A DNA stretch of 22,077 bases from an uncultured Clostridia bacterium (GTDB lineage: Bacteria; Bacillota; Clostridia; Christensenellales; Aristaeellaceae), in contig CAKTXP010000020.1 in assembly GCA_934631055.1 (NCBI GenBank), positions 1 through 22,077 on the forward strand. The letters are read 5' to 3'. Under the pieces are notes generated by a model. It saw only the letters and a program-made list of their open reading frames with translations. It did no database searches and was not told where the DNA came from. Shown here in pieces: positions 1-7,080 of the stretch (within the stretch, counting starts at the first letter, position 1; the number at the start of each line of letters is the position of its first letter). Made by a program: the position numbers and the translations under genes.

Positions 1-13
1 GGCCGATGAACAT
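1..13 (-). CDS. First codons of a leftward gene leaving the window
   Basis: On the minus strand a GGGAGG ribosome site (plus positions 22-27) sits eight bases before an ATG at 13-11, followed by codons for Met-Phe-Ile-Gly before the window ends. A well-formed promoter lies just upstream (36-64). Together these make a real start likely. Four codons cannot identify a product. Many AAA ATPases of the DUF234 type begin Met-Phe-Ile-Gly-Arg, so that is one guess, but it is only a guess. Confidence 0.45.
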
Positions 14-35
14 CGTAAACACCTCCCGTCTCTAT

Positions 36-64
36 ATTATATTGCCGAATTACAAATTAGTCAA
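36..64 (-). promoter_or_regulatory. Sigma-A promoter reading leftward
   Basis: Read on the minus strand, TTGACT (plus 59-64) is separated by exactly 17 bases from TATAAT (plus 36-41). Initiation would fall near 29-30, giving a leader of under 20 bases before the ATG at 13. The -35 box differs from consensus at one base and the -10 box is perfect. Confidence 0.75.
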
Positions 65-136
65 TCACGATTTACTAGGATATGGTTTAGCAATTCATCT
101 TGAGGGGCGGATACACTTTCGACTCATCTTTGGTTT

Positions 137-160
137 TTTATTTATTTATTTATTTATTTG
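137..160. repeat. TTTA microsatellite
   Basis: Five uninterrupted TTTA units (137-156) followed by TTTG lie in an AT-rich stretch with no convincing gene between about 65 and 246. Such tracts can vary in length by slippage, but nothing here links it to a coding frame or a promoter spacer. Confidence 0.7.
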
Positions 161-246
161 CTATCTTCGAGGCTTGACTTTTCATAGCTGGTTTCCTTTT
201 AGCGATTTGTCATTACTTTTTTGAATGCTATAAGGTTGAGTATCGT

Positions 247-360
247 TTAATCCTCTTGAACCGCCATCACGACAAACCGCCCATCCGCGCCACCGTAGGT
301 GCGGTCGCAGGTGATGAGCGTCGGAATGTGGTCGCCGCCGGTTACGGTTGCGCATATCAC
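247..360 (-). pseudogene. C-terminal fragment of a sortase-like protein
   Basis: The last 37 codons of this minus-strand frame contain a TLITCD motif, matching the TLxTC signature that carries the catalytic cysteine of sortases. It is followed some ten residues later by RFVV, where sortases place the catalytic arginine and closing strand. Upstream of about 360 the frame no longer resembles a sortase, and the roughly 150-200 residues of a normal enzyme are missing. The fragment ends at a normal stop. It is therefore a tail left by deletion or rearrangement, next to an IS630 element. Class B or D sortase is the best fit; the short length limits certainty. Confidence 0.55.
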
Positions 361-375
361 AACCTCCTTTGAAAT

Positions 376-406
376 GGAAAACCCGCTCATCCGAGAAGAG
401 AGCGGG
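376..406 (-). terminator. Hairpin downstream of the leftward debris and transposase
   Basis: CCCGCTC (382-388) pairs with GAGCGGG (400-406) across an 11-base loop. On the minus strand the stem is followed by TTTTCC, a short T run. It lies just outside the left end of the IS630 element, so it belonged to the sequence before insertion, and it could stop leftward transcription from the transposase. Confidence 0.4.
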
Positions 407-417
407 TAAAGAAAATC

Positions 418-442
418 TATAGCAGTTTTTAAAATTAAAGCA
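418..442 (+). repeat. IS630 left terminal inverted repeat
   Basis: This end begins TATAGCAGTTTTTAAAA and matches the reverse complement of 1418-1442 at 21 of 25 positions. The leading TA is the presumed duplicated target dinucleotide. Confidence 0.8.
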
Positions 443-1085
443 TATATCCACAAGAGCGAAACCAACCCACACAGTCTGTTTGAGTTACCGCTTGAAATGC
501 ATATTGAATCGCGCGAGGGAGAGTCTCACTAGTTCTGGCTTTGAATTTACGTAAAAGAGCTTTTATCTTAGACCAAAGCTTTTCAATAGGGTTCAAATCC
601 GGACTGTACGGTGGAAGATAGACATATTGAACATGGGAATTATCCAACAGCGCCTTCACGGCTTTTGCATGGTGCGATCTCATGTTATCCATAATGAGGA
701 TGGCATCGCTGCTCAAATGCGGCAGCAGGTCATTCTCAAGGTACGCCTTGAACACTTCGGCAGTCGTTCCTCCTGAAAAAGTAGTATAGTGCAGCGTTCC
801 GTCCATTTGAATGGATGACAGGATGGTTGTGTTTTTTGACTTGGAAAGCGGTACAGAATCAACTGCTCTGCTGCCGCCGAGCGAATAGGCATATCGTCTG
901 GTCATATCTGTATTACAACCGCTTTCGTCCAAAAACACAAGATTACTTACTTTGAATCCAGATATACGGTCTGACCAGTTTTTCCGTTTTTCTGCTACAT
1001 CGGGGACGCTCCTGCTCGCTAGAGTGAAGAGATTTCTTCTTACGACGATATCCCTGCTTCTGAAGAAAACGCCAAACGGTATCAA
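435..1085 (-). CDS. IS630 transposase, C-terminal DDE catalytic part (second frame)
   Basis: This frame holds the catalytic half of the transposase. FLDESG carries the first catalytic aspartate, ILIMDN the second, and the PPYSPDLNPIEKLWS block ends with the catalytic glutamate, which is the classic IS630 DDE layout. Authentic similarity begins at PDVAEKR, around 1005 on the minus strand. The codons before that belong to the out-of-frame overlap with the upstream reading frame, so the ATG at 1085 is probably not a true start. It would be translated either as a fusion with the upstream frame by +1 slippage or not at all. Its stop lies just inside the left terminal repeat. Confidence 0.8.
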   Translation of the reverse strand: MIPFGVFFRSRDIVVRRNLFTLASRSVPDVAEKRKNWSDRISGFKVSNLVFLDESGCNTDMTRRYAYSLGGSRAVDSVPLSKSKNTTILSSIQMDGTLHYTTFSGGTTAEVFKAYLENDLLPHLSSDAILIMDNMRSHHAKAVKALLDNSHVQYVYLPPYSPDLNPIEKLWSKIKALLRKFKARTSETLPRAIQYAFQAVTQTDCVGWFRSCGYML

Positions 1086-1371
1086 TGCTTACCGGAAGAT
1101 TCAATGTTTCTATAATCTTCAGGCAGGTAATATCCGGCTGTTTTTTCATAAGCGCAAGGATATTCTGTTGGTCTGTATCAGAGAGTTTTGGCTTCTTACC
1201 CCGGAGATAGGTTTGAGTTTCATAACTCCCGGTTTCATTTCTGCGTTTCAGCAGGCGGTAAATCGAACAGGAATTTACAGAAAAACACTCTGCCAGTTCT
1301 TTTACGCTGACTCCCCTATCGTATGCTTCCAGAATCAATTTTCGAGTTTCGTTATGCAGCATCATGCTCAC
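943..1371 (-). CDS. IS630 transposase, N-terminal DNA-binding part (first frame)
   Basis: The first about 60 residues form a helix-turn-helix module typical of IS630 transposases (RKLILEAYDRGVSVKELAE, then SIYRLLKRR), followed by a second winged-helix-like segment ending DTVWRFLQKQGYRRKKKS. True homology ends at EQERP. The next residues are out-of-frame read-through. The codons at the switch are CGT-CCC-CGA on the minus strand (GGGG at 1002-1005 on plus). Skipping one C gives CGT-CCC-GAT and restores the family's RPDVAEKR sequence. Either a +1 programmed shift or a one-base insertion that killed the enzyme would explain this. Confidence 0.8.
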   Translation of the reverse strand: MSMMLHNETRKLILEAYDRGVSVKELAECFSVNSCSIYRLLKRRNETGSYETQTYLRGKKPKLSDTDQQNILALMKKQPDITCLKIIETLNLPVSIDTVWRFLQKQGYRRKKKSLHSSEQERPRCSRKTEKLVRPYIWIQSK

Positions 1372-1417
1372 CTTCCCTGATTCTGTTATACCACTTTTTC
1401 GAGATAATTTAAAGAAT

Positions 1418-1442
1418 TGCTGTATTTTTGAAAATTGCTATA
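1418..1442 (-). repeat. IS630 right terminal inverted repeat
   Basis: Read on the minus strand this end begins TATAGCAATTTTCAAAA, matching the left end with four mismatches over 25 bases. It lies upstream of the transposase start and abuts the macro-domain remnant. Confidence 0.8.
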
Positions 1443-1616
1443 ATGTCCTATGTACATCTCTGGACCGACATCGTCCCAGATTAGACCGCCATTTCCACAG
1501 CCCAGAGGGGGAAATACGACGGAAGTTATGTCAAGAGCCTGATATTCATCAAACATACGGGGATATTTGTTTTTGAAATCAAGAGCAATTCCTTTACCCA
1601 TAACGCCTATACCATG
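1443..1616 (-). pseudogene. Macro-domain (DarG-like) remnant, internally deleted
   Basis: Two signatures of ADP-ribose-binding macro domains are present in one frame: GVMGKGIALDFKNKYP, the N-terminal ADP-ribose loop, and FPPLGCGNGGLIWDDVGP, the later loop. In DarG-type proteins these blocks are separated by about 60 or more residues. Here only around 12 lie between them, so the middle has been deleted. The frame runs into the IS630 right end at 1442 and so loses its C-terminus, and no good start is visible upstream. DarG removes the ADP-ribose that its partner DarT puts on DNA; no DarT is visible here. The assignment to macro domain is firm, to DarG rather than a related macro protein less so. 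Confidence 0.65.
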
Positions 1617-1714
1617 CCGCGCGCATAGCTGGTGCGCGTGTCTAACATTGTCAGGACAATGCCCTCTATCGTATCTACAACACGACTTTTATCAAAAAAT
1701 GCTCTCGATTCCAT
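1607..1714 (-). other. Short unrecognised open frame in decayed DNA
   Basis: A 35-codon minus-strand frame from an ATG at 1714 to a TAG at 1607 continues upstream without a stop for about 25 more codons, through the hairpin at 1717-1763. It overlaps the macro-domain fragment in another frame and has no ribosome site. It may be the tail of a lost gene. I do not recognise it. The rest of 1617-1890 is AT-rich with no supported gene. Confidence 0.2.
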
Positions 1715-1716
1715 GT

Positions 1717-1763
1717 ACAGCAATCGTTCAAGCTCGTTTTGTTTGAGCTTAAACGATTGCTGT
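1717..1763. repeat. Strong 19-bp hairpin
   Basis: The arms at 1717-1735 and 1745-1763 pair at 18 of 19 positions around a 9-base loop (GTTTTGTTT). The plus strand continues TTTTATTT a few bases later, so it could end rightward transcription. The arm core ACAGCAATCGTT also resembles the IS630 ends loosely, so a small non-autonomous element is an alternative reading. Confidence 0.6.
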
Positions 1764-1893
1764 GTTTTATTTCCGTCGCTTCTTCAATAATCGGCAAACG
1801 ATTGTAAAAATAATTGAGGATTCTGCTTTTAGTTCAAAATCGTTGGAAAAATCATAAAAATAATTTCTTAAATGAATTTATTTGATTTACATA

Positions 1894-1922
1894 TTGCATT
1901 TGTCTCTCATTTCTGGTATATT
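1894..1922 (+). promoter_or_regulatory. Promoter of the first peptide-transporter operon
   Basis: TTGCAT (1894-1899), a 17-base spacer and TATATT (1917-1922) form a good sigma-A promoter, with initiation near 1929. The leader of about 70 bases contains a small AAGAGAA/TTCTCTT hairpin (1932-1938 with 1963-1969) before the ribosome site at 1983-1992. The -35 box matches those of the S9 peptidase and the second operon. Confidence 0.65.
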
Positions 1923-2000
1923 TCTGTGCAAAAGAGAATTGGATCTTTTTGGAGCATTCATTTTCTCTTGGTTCAAAGCCGGAAAGGGAGGTATTCTTTG

Positions 2001-3905
2001 ATGAAGAAACTGATCACATCTCTGCTGGCGGCCGCTCTGCTGGTTTCGAGCATCCCCGCGCTTGCCGAAACCGATAAGCCCAAAGCCGCTGAACAAATCT
2101 ATTACGACGTATACAGCAGCGATTGGCCTTCTCTGAACTACATGTATGAATCCAGTTCCGAAATGTGCGCCAATTTCATCGACACGCTGGTGGAATACGA
2201 CAATTACGGTATCCTTCAGCCCTGTCTGGCGGAAAGCTGGGAATGCAGTGAGGACGGCTTGACCTGGACGTTCCATCTGCGCAAGGGCGTCAAGTGGATG
2301 ACCGCTGACATGGAGGAATACGGCGCGGATGTTGTGGCGGATGACTTTGTGTATTCCGCCAGCCGCATTCTGGACAGCTCGCTGACGCAGGTTTCCAAGA
2401 CAAGCGACATTCTCTACGTCATCAAAAACGCCGAAGCGTACTTCAACGGCGAATGTGATTGGTCGGAAGTCGGCGTCAAGGCGATTGATGATTACACGCT
2501 GGAATACACGCTCGAACAGCCGGTCGCCTACTTTGAATCCATGCTTTCCTACGTCTGCTTCATGCCGTGCAACCGCGAGTTCGGTGAAGAGATGGGCGAG
2601 GATTTCGGTACGAGCAACTACACTTATCTGTATTGCGGCGCGTATATCCTGACCGATTGGGAACCTGGTGCCTATCGCGTGCTCAAGCGCAACCCGACCT
2701 ATTGGGATATCGACAACATCCACATTGAGGAACTGAACGAAACGTTCAACTCGGAAGCCTCGACGCTCAGCGCAGAGCTGTTTAAGCGCGGCGAAATCAT
2801 GACGGCTAAGTTGACGGCTTCCGAAGCGCAGACGTGGCTGACTGATCCGGAACTCTCCAAAATGATTCGTCCGGGCCGTGCAGCGTTCAACTATTCTTAC
2901 TGGTATGCGTTCAACTACTATATCAAGGCAGCTGACGGCAGCTACACCTATCCTGAGGAATACGATCCGGAGAACTATTTCCTCGCGGCGCAGAACAAGA
3001 ACTTCCGCAAGTCCATCTTCCATGCGCTGGATCGCGTCGCCGCGATGATGACCAAGGTTTCCGACGAAACTTCCGCACGCAGCCTGATGATCAACACGAT
3101 TACGCCTCCGGGCTTTGCGACCGGCGCGGGCGAATATACGCAGACCGGAAGCCTCGCGGCGATTTCCAACACGGATTCTTACAATGCCGACCTTGCGCTT
3201 GAATACAAGGCGAAGGCTGTCGAAGAGCTGACCGCCGCAGGCGTCACCTTCCCGGTCAAGCTCTACATGCCGTATAACACCGGCAAGGCGGATTTGACCC
3301 AGCGGGCGCAGGTTGTGGAGCAGCAGCTCGAAAAGCTGCTGGGCAGCGATTACATCGACATCGTGCTGGATGGTTATTCCAACGACGATTATCTGAATAC
3401 GACCCGCCGCGCAGGCAACTATTCCTTCATGGAAGTCTATTGGGGACCGGATTACGCCGACCCGTATACCTTTACCGATCCGTTCCGCGTTTCGCAGAAA
3501 TACGCTTATCTCTTCATGGGTAACGGACTGGGCAAGTCCGCGACTGCCGACACGCCCGGTGCCCGTCAGGATCGTCTGGGCGGCTACTGGACGGATCTGG
3601 TTTACGACAACATGGTTGAGCCGGCTTTCGCTGAGCAGGATCTGGCAAAGCGCTACGCCATTCTCGCCGAAGCCGAGGCATGGCTGATTGACGAAGCTTA
3701 CGTCATTCCGTTCTGCATGGATGGCGGCGGCTATGTTGCCAGCTACCTCAATCCGTTCGAATCGCAGTACGCTCCGTTCGGCGCATCCGAAAACCGCTAC
3801 AAGTATCAGTGGATTTACGAAACGCCGTTCGGCATGGATGAATACGCCGAGCTGCTGGCAGAGTGGGAAGCCGAGCGTGACGCCCGTCTGGCTGCGTTGA
3901 AGTAA
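2001..3905 (+). CDS. Peptide ABC transporter substrate-binding protein (SBP_bac_5 family)
   Basis: This 634-residue exported protein captures peptides outside the cell and hands them to the permeases encoded next. The ATG at 2001 is chosen because an AAAGGGAGG ribosome site lies just before it and it opens directly into a signal peptide (MKKLITSLLAAALLVSSIPA, then LA-ETD). An earlier in-frame ATG at 1872 lies upstream of the promoter and has no ribosome site. LAESWECSEDGLTWTFHLRK is the classic family-5 signature (about residues 75-95), and FRKSIFHALDR is the later conserved helix. There is no lipobox cysteine at the cleavage site, so the protein is predicted to be released or held by another means, unlike most Firmicutes homologues. 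It is longer than the usual 500-600 residues. The gene is followed by a terminator, which should make it more abundant than its permeases. The exact ligand (dipeptide, oligopeptide or other) cannot be read from sequence. Confidence 0.9.
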   Translation: MKKLITSLLAAALLVSSIPALAETDKPKAAEQIYYDVYSSDWPSLNYMYESSSEMCANFIDTLVEYDNYGILQPCLAESWECSEDGLTWTFHLRKGVKWMTADMEEYGADVVADDFVYSASRILDSSLTQVSKTSDILYVIKNAEAYFNGECDWSEVGVKAIDDYTLEYTLEQPVAYFESMLSYVCFMPCNREFGEEMGEDFGTSNYTYLYCGAYILTDWEPGAYRVLKRNPTYWDIDNIHIEELNETFNSEASTLSAELFKRGEIMTAKLTASEAQTWLTDPELSKMIRPGRAAFNYSYWYAFNYYIKAADGSYTYPEEYDPENYFLAAQNKNFRKSIFHALDRVAAMMTKVSDETSARSLMINTITPPGFATGAGEYTQTGSLAAISNTDSYNADLALEYKAKAVEELTAAGVTFPVKLYMPYNTGKADLTQRAQVVEQQLEKLLGSDYIDIVLDGYSNDDYLNTTRRAGNYSFMEVYWGPDYADPYTFTDPFRVSQKYAYLFMGNGLGKSATADTPGARQDRLGGYWTDLVYDNMVEPAFAEQDLAKRYAILAEAEAWLIDEAYVIPFCMDGGGYVASYLNPFESQYAPFGASENRYKYQWIYETPFGMDEYAELLAEWEAERDARLAALK

Positions 3906-3924
3906 ATTAAATCCCTGCAACCCC

Positions 3925-3964
3925 AAACCTCCTCCTCTTTTTCAGGATGAGGAGGTTTCTTTTT
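3925..3964 (+). terminator. Intra-operon terminator after the binding-protein gene
   Basis: AAACCTCCTC (3925-3934) pairs with GAGGAGGTTT (3949-3958), followed by TCTTTTTC. The only following genes on this strand are the permeases, so it probably acts as a partial terminator, giving excess binding protein over membrane components. Confidence 0.8.
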
Positions 3965-3976
3965 CATTGGAATCCT

Positions 3977-4046
3977 GACACCGGAAAAACAAATTTCACA
4001 CCGGTGTCATGGAAAAGCGTCCGATTGCAGGCGTTTCTCCATGACA
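3977..4046 (+). promoter_or_regulatory. Two overlapping, mutually exclusive hairpins before the permease genes
   Basis: GACACCGG (3977-3984) can pair with CCGGTGTC (4001-4008). A second, longer hairpin pairs 4005-4019 with 4032-4046 (13 of 15 positions). Both need TGTC at 4005-4008, so they cannot form together. They lie just after the terminator and about 25 bases before the TTG start of the next gene. No sigma-A promoter is evident in the 167-base gap. A role in RNA stability or in tuning the downstream genes is inferred. Confidence 0.45.
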
Positions 4047-4071
4047 TCGGCCACCCAAGGGAGGGACAGGC

Positions 4072-5016
4072 TTGTTCAAGTACCTGTTGAAACGTTTAAG
4101 CTCGGCGATTGTTTCGATGTTTATCGTCGTCACCGTAGTCTTTCTGCTGATGCGGCTCATGCCGGTCGAAGGCTATTTCGGCGGACGTGCGGACAGCATG
4201 ACCGAGGAAAACAAGCAGAAGATTCTGCAAAACATGGGGCTGCTTGACCCATGGTATAAGCAGCTGCTGAATTTTTACGACGATCTCGTGCATCTGGATT
4301 TCGGGCGTTCGGTGACGCTCCAGCCCAAGACGCCCGTGGTCAAGATCCTGGCTAAAAAACTGCCGTATTCCGTGAATTTCGGTCTTGGCGCCATCGTCAT
4401 TTCGCTGCTGCTGGGCTGCTCGCTGGGCGTTCTGATGGCGCGGCGGAAGGGCGGCTTCTGGGATAAGATTGGCACAGGTTATATCGTCATCATCAACGCC
4501 GTGCCGCCCATTGTCTATTATCTGATGATTCAGATTTCCGTTACGGCGTCCACACCGCTCCCCATGTTGTTCAACGCGAACAAGCCCGTCAGCTACATCC
4601 TCCCGTTGGTCTGCATGGCGCTCGGACCGACCGCGAACTATGCCATGTGGATCCGCCGCTATATGGTAGATGAACTCAACCGGGATTACATCAAGCTGGC
4701 TCGCGCCAAGGGCATGCCCAACAACGCCATCATGCGCCGCCATGTCATGCGCAACGCCTTTATTCCGCTGGCACAGTATCTGCCCAGCACCATTCTGTTT
4801 ACGATTTCCGGTTCTATTTATGTGGAAGCGCTTTTCTCCATTCCGGGCATGGGCGGTTTGCTGATCTCCGCCATCCAGAAGCAGGATAACCCCGTGGTTC
4901 AGGCAGTCGTGCTGCTCTATGCGGTGATGGGCGTGTTCGGTCTGCTGCTGGGCGATATCGCGATGGCGGTATGTGATCCCCGAATCAGCCTGTACAAGAA
5001 GGGAGGCAGCCGCTGA
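4072..5016 (+). CDS. Peptide ABC transporter permease, DppB/OppB type (operon 1)
   Basis: This 314-residue inner-membrane protein forms one half of the transport channel. Translation most likely starts at TTG 4072, giving (M)FKYLLKRL, because AAGGGAGG lies seven bases upstream and the family starts with this sequence type; no ATG fits. About six membrane segments are visible. The cytoplasmic EAA loop that docks the ATPase is present as YIKLARAKGMPNNAIMRRHV (about residues 203-222). The segment LDPWYKQLLNFYDDLVHLDF is the family's usual periplasmic-side loop. The downstream permease overlaps its stop by one base, implying translational coupling. Length is normal for DppB. Confidence 0.92.
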   Translation: MFKYLLKRLSSAIVSMFIVVTVVFLLMRLMPVEGYFGGRADSMTEENKQKILQNMGLLDPWYKQLLNFYDDLVHLDFGRSVTLQPKTPVVKILAKKLPYSVNFGLGAIVISLLLGCSLGVLMARRKGGFWDKIGTGYIVIINAVPPIVYYLMIQISVTASTPLPMLFNANKPVSYILPLVCMALGPTANYAMWIRRYMVDELNRDYIKLARAKGMPNNAIMRRHVMRNAFIPLAQYLPSTILFTISGSIYVEALFSIPGMGGLLISAIQKQDNPVVQAVVLLYAVMGVFGLLLGDIAMAVCDPRISLYKKGGSR

Positions 5017-6026
5017 TGCTTCATTATTTCAAACACGGCACAGCTCAAAAAGCCAAGTCTGCCGCATCTACTTTGGAAACCTATCCCGACAAACTGCCAG
5101 ATGAGCTTTTTGAACGCGCTTCGTATGACCCGACCGCGGGCGAGCGCAGCGGCTATTCCAATTATTCCTATTGGGGCTCGACCCTGCGTGCATTCCGCAA
5201 AAACAAGGCGGCAATGTTCTTCCTCTGGCTGCTGCTCATCCTGCTGCTGTTCACGTTCATTCAGCCGCTTCTGCCCGGTCAGCGCGACCCCAACCTGATC
5301 AACAATGACCCTGAAACAGGCTTCATGCTCAAAAACCAGCAACCCAGCAGCACCTTCTGGTTTGGCACAAACGCCATCGGGCAGGATTTGTGGAGCCGCC
5401 TGTGGAGCGGCACGCGCACATCGCTGTTCATCGGCGTGGTGGTTGCCTTCTTTGAGGCGCTCATCGGCATCGTCATGGGTGCGCTGTGGGGCTATGTCCG
5501 CAAGCTCGACCGCCTGTTCACTGAAATCTACAACGTAATCGACAACATCCCGACGACGATTATCCGCATGCTTTTCGCCTACATGCTGCGACCCTCGCTG
5601 TTTACGGTGACATTTGTCATGTGCCTGACCGGCTGGTTCTCCATGGCCCGCTTCATTCGCAACCAGATCGTCATCATCCGCGACCGGGAATATAACCTCG
5701 CTTCCCGCTGTCTGGGCACGAGTACGCAGCGCATCATCACGCGCAATCTGCTGCCCTATATGGTTTCCGTCATCATGCTGCGCATGGCGCTGGCTGTTCC
5801 CGGGGCGATTGGCACGGAGGTCTTTCTGACCTACATCGGCTTGGGTCTGCCCGTCACGATTCCGTCGCTGGGCAACCTGATCAACGAGGGCAAGCAGGTG
5901 ATGCTCAACGCTTCGCTGGTCTATCAGCTGTATTTCCCGGCAATCGTCATTTCGATCATCACGATTGCGTTTTACATGATCGGCAACGCCTTCTCGGATG
6001 CTGCCGATCCGCGAAACCATGTGTAA
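5016..6026 (+). CDS. Peptide ABC transporter permease, DppC/OppC type (operon 1)
   Basis: This is the second channel subunit, 336 residues. The ATG overlaps the previous stop (TGATG), with AAGGGAGG at 4999-5006. The first about 65 residues are a hydrophilic cytoplasmic extension, then a membrane anchor (residues about 69-87). After the periplasmic loop comes the family hallmark WFGTNAIGQDLWSRLWSGTR, followed by the permease core with the EAA-like loop YNLASRCLGTSTQRIITRN. The partner in operon 2 lacks most of the N-terminal extension (282 residues), so the two transporters are not recent duplicates. The stop is 13 bases before the next start. Confidence 0.92.
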   Translation: MLHYFKHGTAQKAKSAASTLETYPDKLPDELFERASYDPTAGERSGYSNYSYWGSTLRAFRKNKAAMFFLWLLLILLLFTFIQPLLPGQRDPNLINNDPETGFMLKNQQPSSTFWFGTNAIGQDLWSRLWSGTRTSLFIGVVVAFFEALIGIVMGALWGYVRKLDRLFTEIYNVIDNIPTTIIRMLFAYMLRPSLFTVTFVMCLTGWFSMARFIRNQIVIIRDREYNLASRCLGTSTQRIITRNLLPYMVSVIMLRMALAVPGAIGTEVFLTYIGLGLPVTIPSLGNLINEGKQVMLNASLVYQLYFPAIVISIITIAFYMIGNAFSDAADPRNHV

Positions 6027-6039
6027 GGGAGGGTTTTCT

Positions 6040-7080
6040 ATGGCAGAACCGATTCTGTCTGTCCGTGATCTGGTGGTTCACTTTTCCCTGCGCGGGCAGA
6101 CTCTGACCGCCATTCGCGGCGCGTCGCTCGATCTGTATCAGGGTGAAAGCCTTGCCATCGTCGGTGAAAGCGGATCGGGCAAAAGTGTTTTAACCAAATC
6201 CTTCATGGGCATGCTGGACGGAAACGGTCATATTGACGGCGGCACAATCCGCTTTGATGGTGAAAATATCGCCGCATATACCACCGAAAAGGAATGGCTC
6301 AAGATTCGCGGCAAGCGCATCGCGATGGTCTTCCAAGACCCGATGACCGCGCTGTCCCCGCTGATGCCCGTCGGCAAGCAGATTGCCGAAACGCTGACGC
6401 TGCATCAGGGGCTTCGCAGGCGTGCCGCCAAACAGCGTGCCATTGAGATTCTGCGCGACGTGGGCATCGTCAACCCAGAGAAGCGCTATAAACAGTATCC
6501 GCATGAATTTTCCGGCGGCATGCGCCAACGCGTCGTCATCGCAATCGCAATTGCCTGCAACCCGGAAATCCTCATCTGCGATGAACCGACGACCGCGCTG
6601 GATGTCACCATTCAGGCGCAGATTCTGCACCTGCTGCGCGATCTGCAAAAGCAATATGGCCTGACGCTGATCTATATCACGCATGACCTCGGCGTAGTTG
6701 CCAACGTTGCGGATAGAATCGCCGTCATGTACGCGGGCGATATCGTCGAAATCGGCACAAGCGACGAAATCTTCTTCGATGCGCGTCATCCGTATACTTG
6801 GGCGCTGCTTTCCTCTCTGCCTCAGCTCGGCGAGCACGGCAAGGATCTTTTCGCTATCGCGGGCACGCCGCCGAACCTGTTCCGTCCGGTTCGGGGCGAC
6901 GCGTTTGCGCCGCGCAATCCTTACGCGCTGAAGATTGATTTTGAATACCGTCCGCCGTATTTTGAAATAACGCCGACCCACAAGGCGCGGACATGGCTGC
7001 TTGATCCGCGCGCGCCGCATATAGAGCGCCCAACCTGTCTGGATAAAATCGCGGAGATGGGAGGGTATATTCATGAATGA
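6040..7080 (+). CDS. Peptide ABC transporter ATPase, DppD/OppD type, lacking the C-terminal cysteines (operon 1)
   Basis: This 346-residue cytoplasmic ATPase drives transport. The ATG at 6040 is chosen for AAGGGAGGG ten bases upstream; an earlier in-frame ATG at 5998 lies inside the permease gene. Visible motifs: Walker A GESGSGKS (42-49), Q-loop FQDPMTALSP (98-107), signature FSGGMRQR (157-164) and Walker B ILICDEP (177-183). The oligopeptide-ATPase C-terminal region is present but altered. Where homologues have GC-x-FAPRCP, this protein reads GDAFAPRNP, so two of the cysteines that bind an iron-sulfur cluster in some relatives are Asp and Asn. ATP-binding motifs are intact, so the protein should function. 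It overlaps the next gene by eight bases. Confidence 0.92.
   Translation: MAEPILSVRDLVVHFSLRGQTLTAIRGASLDLYQGESLAIVGESGSGKSVLTKSFMGMLDGNGHIDGGTIRFDGENIAAYTTEKEWLKIRGKRIAMVFQDPMTALSPLMPVGKQIAETLTLHQGLRRRAAKQRAIEILRDVGIVNPEKRYKQYPHEFSGGMRQRVVIAIAIACNPEILICDEPTTALDVTIQAQILHLLRDLQKQYGLTLIYITHDLGVVANVADRIAVMYAGDIVEIGTSDEIFFDARHPYTWALLSSLPQLGEHGKDLFAIAGTPPNLFRPVRGDAFAPRNPYALKIDFEYRPPYFEITPTHKARTWLLDPRAPHIERPTCLDKIAEMGGYIHE

Larger units (their letters stand above)
418..1442 (-). mobile_element. IS630-family insertion sequence, complete with ends
   Basis: A transposase of the IS630/Tc1-mariner type lies between matching 25-base terminal repeats (418-442 and 1418-1442). The outermost bases are TA on both sides, as expected for a family that inserts at and duplicates TA. 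Total length is about 1.02 kb, normal for the family. Removing the element joins a macro-domain fragment on its right to a hairpin and a sortase tail on its left, so the surrounding sequence may already have been non-functional when it landed. The transposase is split over two frames. Confidence 0.85.

Noticed and set aside
6..224. 72-codon plus-strand frame at the left edge
   Set aside because: It has no ribosome site, contains the TTTA microsatellite and runs against the leftward promoter at 36-64. Composition is that of AT-rich non-coding DNA.
182..355. A 57-codon minus-strand frame starting at ATG 355 with a good AAAGGAGG upstream
   Set aside because: Its product is arginine-rich and resembles nothing, while the sortase motif lies in a different frame over the same bases. 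The ribosome-like site is probably chance, or left from rearrangement.
1887..3926. A 679-codon open frame on the minus strand opposite the first binding-protein gene
   Set aside because: It mirrors the real gene almost base for base, has no family motifs, and arises from codon bias in GC-rich genes. The plus strand has a signal peptide, ribosome site and family signature. The same applies to the long antisense frames at 8999-11056 (minus), 11405-13321 (plus) and 17409-19118 (minus), and to shorter ones over the permease and ATPase genes.
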